Below, in pieces: positions 19,401 to 20,550 of a stretch of DNA of 20,550 nucleotides. The stretch comes from Saccoglossus kowalevskii (Eukaryota > Hemichordata > Enteropneusta > Harrimaniidae). The number at the start of each line of letters is the position of its first letter. Positions within the stretch are counted from its first letter, which is position 1. The notes under the pieces were generated by a model, which made no database searches, was not told where the DNA came from, and worked only from the letters and a program-made list of their open reading frames with translations. The position numbers and the translations under genes were made by a program. The stretch covers positions 461,522 through 482,071 of the forward strand of contig NW_003122907.1 of assembly GCF_000003605.2 (NCBI RefSeq), read 5' to 3'.

Positions 19401-19877
19401 TGGTATATGCAATTTGTTTGTTGTTTTTGTGAATGATGTCTAAAGCTACTTGGAGATTAAAATCCCGGCCATAGATAATTTTTCAATAGTCTTAATTCTA
19501 TTGCTAGCCAGTTAGAGGAGAAATACAGCCATATTGGTTAACAATCTGCATAAAGACAATAAAACATTCCGAACAGTGGATCATGTGACCAAGAGTAGTA
19601 TAAAAATGGTTAAATATCTACATCCATCTTATATTAATTCATTTTTTTGTTTCAGTTACGTAATTTGGTTAGGAGACCTTAACTACCGTATTTCTGACAT
19701 TTCGATTGAAGATGTCAAAGATGTCTTAAATAGAAATGAATTACATATACTGAAATTTAAAGACCAGTTATTTTTATCACAAGAAGCCTGCGATGCCTTC
19801 CATGACTTTAGCGAAGGAGATTTAAATTTTCCACCAACTTACAAACTGAACCCAGGAACCAACGAGTATAATGTAAG
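13480..19877 (+). CDS. INPP5K: Inositol-polyphosphate 5-phosphatase, INPP5J/INPP5K type, 3' incomplete (exons 1-5)
   Basis: Mg-dependent enzyme of the family that removes the 5-phosphate from phosphoinositides such as PI(4,5)P2 or PI(3,4,5)P3 at membranes. Join(13480..13493,14158..14392,15365..15481,17969..18144,19656..19877, continuing past the window) gives 254 codons. Family motifs in order: TWNVAT (10-15), DLYALGFQE with the metal-binding Glu50, the RLQGLLLLVF and TRTGLGGLWGNKGAV stretch (about 88-128), NCHLEAH (143-149), VIWLGDLNYRI with Asp188 and Asn190 (183-193), and FPPTYKLNPGTNEYNV. The later PAWTDRILW- and SDHKP-type motifs and any SKICH domain would lie beyond the edge. The start is fixed by an in-frame TAA at 13462 and A at -3. 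The N-terminus begins straight at the catalytic fold, as in INPP5K; TRTGLGG is closer to INPP5J, so it may be the common ancestor type. Confidence 0.93.
13494..14157. other. 5-phosphatase intron 1
   Basis: 664 bp. It contains a C12 tract at 13651-13662. The open frame at 13692-13943 has no family signature or suitable splice context and is not called. Confidence 0.8.
13651..13662. repeat. C12 homopolymer
   Basis: Twelve consecutive C on the plus strand in intron 1. Length uncertain, as for any homopolymer. Confidence 0.8.
14158..14392 (+). CDS. INPP5K: 5-phosphatase exon 2
   Basis: Encodes residues 5-83, with VYACTWNVATLDPPSPELLR, an acidic stretch QEEEEGEEKEPD (31-42), DLYALGFQEVS, and LSPKGYIK at the end. 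Acceptor TTTCAG|AGTG, donor AAAG|GTTAGT; ends in phase 0. Confidence 0.95.
14457..14664. mobile_element. 208-bp MITE with TA flanks (Tc1/mariner-like ends)
   Basis: The left end CAGTAAAGGGGGTAATTATT and the reverse complement of the right end, CTGTAAAATGACTAATTTTC, align and continue into the shared CACTGGGTTT: an imperfect inverted repeat of about 35 bp. TA flanks both sides (14455-14456 and 14665-14666), the target duplication expected of Tc1/mariner. The motif ACCCAGTGAA or a variant recurs four times inside. No coding capacity. Confidence 0.7.
14473..14542. repeat. Perfect 23-bp inverted repeat inside the MITE
   Basis: 14473-14495 and 14520-14542 are exact reverse complements around a 24-nt spacer; the arm contains TCACTGGGTTTTAATTTAGC. 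It could form a long cruciform, or an RNA hairpin in the intron. Confidence 0.9.
15365..15481 (+). CDS. INPP5K: 5-phosphatase exon 3
   Basis: Encodes residues 84-122: IRDIRLQGLLLLVFVKLQHV, then PFLRNIQTNYTRTGLGGLW. The acceptor TTTATTAG|ATT has a T-rich tract; the donor is TGG|GTAAGT. Phase 0 at both ends. Confidence 0.95.
15646..15752. repeat. AT-rich low-complexity tract
   Basis: About 100 bases almost wholly of T and A, with TTTATT and AATTTA runs. Confidence 0.8.
16569..16580. promoter_or_regulatory. Perfect CRE palindrome
   Basis: GGTGACGTCACC is a 12-bp palindrome holding the full CREB/ATF site TGACGTCA. It sits in a locally GC-richer patch (CACCAGGCGCGC) inside intron 3. Binding is not shown by the sequence. 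Confidence 0.4.
16803..16865. repeat. TGCC-type simple repeat
   Basis: Imperfect TGCC/TTGCC/CTGC repeats over about 60 bases, reading for example TTGCCTGCCTGCTGCTGCC near its end. Confidence 0.75.
17708..17720 (-). promoter_or_regulatory. CTCF-like core motif
   Basis: On the minus strand the sequence is GCCACTAGAGGGC, a full match to the bilaterian CTCF core CCASYAGRKGGC. Weaker relatives lie at 13091-13102 and 19229-19242. Similar text occurs at the ends of some dispersed repeats, so occupancy is uncertain. Confidence 0.4.
17969..18144 (+). CDS. INPP5K: 5-phosphatase exon 4
   Basis: Encodes residues 123-180 and two bases of Asp181: GNKGAVTVRFGLYGYSVCLV, NCHLEAHLEGWKLRDRDYST and so on to ILNH. 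Acceptor CTATGCAG|GGG, donor CATGA|GTAAGT. Confidence 0.95.
18155..18308. mobile_element. 154-bp MITE-like element next to the exon 4 donor
   Basis: GTTACCTGCACAT (18167-18179) and ATGTGCAGGTGAC (18284-18296) pair at 12 of 13 positions. The pairing continues imperfectly outward to AGC at 18155 and GCT at 18306-18308. It begins only 10 bases after the exon 4 splice donor. No coding capacity; target duplication not clear. Confidence 0.5.
18625..18759. mobile_element. 135-bp inverted-repeat element
   Basis: GTCACCAGCCTA (18625-18636) and TAGGCTGGTGAC (18748-18759) are exact reverse complements; with a one-base gap the match extends inward over AATTT. It is likely a very short MITE. Confidence 0.5.
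18952..19237. repeat. Possible short element bounded by AGAGGGCGC / GCGCCCTCT
   Basis: A 9-bp exact inverted repeat bounds 286 bp, with AGAGGGCGC at 18952-18960 and GCGCCCTCT at 19229-19237. Such text is frequent at repeat borders in invertebrate DNA, but 9 bp is weak support. Confidence 0.3.
19297..19397. repeat. 28-bp tandem repeat, ~3.6 copies
   Basis: Units starting GATATATT at 19325, 19353 and 19381, plus a partial unit before, share TTGAGTG then ACTTTTAT or AATTTTAT. The period is exactly 28 bases. Confidence 0.85.
19656..19877 (+). CDS. INPP5K: 5-phosphatase exon 5
   Basis: Encodes the last base of Asp181 to residue 254 and two bases of 255: YVIWLGDLNYRISDISIEDV, KDQLFLSQEACDAFHDFSEG and FPPTYKLNPGTNEYNV. 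Acceptor TTTCAG|TTAC, donor GTAAG|GTAAGT. In human paralogues the next residues lead into K-rich KPAWTDRILW, expected in exon 6 outside the window. Confidence 0.94.
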
Positions 19878-19904
19878 GTAAGTCAAACTGTTGATTGTCT
19901 GTTG

Positions 19905-20550
19905 AAATCCTGAAACCCTGAACCCACAAGTTTTCATTGTTAAATCACTGAAAACCTGAGCTTTCATTGTTAAATCACTGAAAACCTGAGTTTTCATTGT
20001 TAAATCACTGAAAACCTGAGCTTTCATTGTTAAATCACTGAAAACCTGAGCTTTCATTGTTAAATCACTGAAAACCTGAGCTTTCATTGTTAAATCACTG
20101 AAAACCTGAGCTTTCATTGTTAAATCACTGAAAACCTGAGCTTTCATTGTTAAATCACTGAAAACCTGAGCTTTCGTTGTTAAATCCCTGAAAACCTGAG
20201 CTTTCATTGTTAAATCCCTGAAAACCTGAGCTTTCGTTGTTAAATCCCTGAACACCTGAGCTTTCATTTTTGAGATCTGAACAACTGAGCTTTCATTTCT
20301 GAAAACCTGAGCTTTCGTTGTTAAATCCCTGAACACCTGAGCTTTCATTGTTAAATCCCTGAACACCTGAGCTTTCATTGTTAAATCCCTGAACACCTGA
20401 GCTTTCATTTTTGAGATCTGAACAACTGAGCTTTCATTTCTGAAAACCTGAGCTTTCGTTGTTAAATCCCTGAAAACCTGAGCTTTCGTTGTTAAATCCC
20501 TGAACACCTGAGCTTTCATTTTTGAGATCTGAACAACTGAGCTTTCATTT
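19905..20550. repeat. 30-bp minisatellite with higher-order structure, continues past window
   Basis: Eleven consecutive 30-bp units run from 19921 to 20250; the second 20 bases of a typical unit read CTTTCATTGTTAAATCACTG. Units 1-8 end ATCACTG and units 9-11 end ATCCCTG. From 20251 a 29-bp unit plus a 22-bp unit is inserted among 30-bp units, starting at 20251, 20392 and 20503, giving higher-order periods of 141 and 111 bp. The array starts about 30-45 bases after the exon 5 donor, within intron 5. Confidence 0.95.

Larger units (their letters stand above)
18145..19655. other. 5-phosphatase intron 4
   Basis: 1511-bp intron packed with small inverted-repeat elements (18155-18308, 18625-18759, possibly 18952-19237) and a 28-bp tandem repeat (19297-19397). 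No coding sequence is supported. Confidence 0.8.

Noticed and set aside
19839..20519. 226-aa minus-strand open frame as a repetitive protein gene
   Set aside because: It is made almost wholly of minisatellite units whose length is divisible by three and runs antisense into a well-supported exon. No promoter, splice or family evidence.
19905..20550. CRISPR array
   Set aside because: The 30-base units are directly adjacent with no unique spacers, and the DNA is animal nuclear.

Overview
The window is nuclear DNA of an intron-rich, AT-rich animal, most likely a marine invertebrate; deuterostome or lophotrochozoan cannot be decided from this sequence alone. The reasons are GT..AG spliced genes with introns of 0.2-2.5 kb, chromatin and phosphoinositide proteins close to the vertebrate families, and many short non-coding repeats with inverted ends. 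No bacterial, viral or organellar gene was seen.

Layout: 1-2887 is gene-poor DNA downstream of the first gene, with a degenerate repeat block, small hairpins and a likely 3' UTR at its right end. 2888-13064 (minus strand) is a complete nine-exon SMARCB1/SNF5/INI1 gene (373 aa), whose joints I placed by splice sites, phase and protein similarity. 13065-13479 is a 415-bp head-to-head intergenic region that must hold both promoters. 13480 to beyond 19877 (plus strand) holds the first five coding exons (254 complete codons) of an inositol-polyphosphate 5-phosphatase of the INPP5J/INPP5K type. The rest of that gene, including the C-terminal catalytic motifs and any SKICH domain, lies past the right edge. 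From about 19,905 to the end the fifth intron is a 30-bp minisatellite that develops a higher-order pattern.

The introns hold most of the unusual material: a 1.45-kb pearl/HINE-like element (12-of-13-bp inverted ends, nine degenerate core repeats, a tetranucleotide microsatellite and a 3' hairpin) in SMARCB1 intron 3; a 208-bp MITE with TA flanks in INPP5 intron 2; and several smaller inverted-repeat elements. SMARCB1 is a core SWI/SNF chromatin-remodelling subunit and the neighbour is a lipid phosphatase. Nothing in the sequence links their functions except the shared promoter region. No unknown protein-coding system was found; the novel-looking content is in the repeats and the gene architecture.
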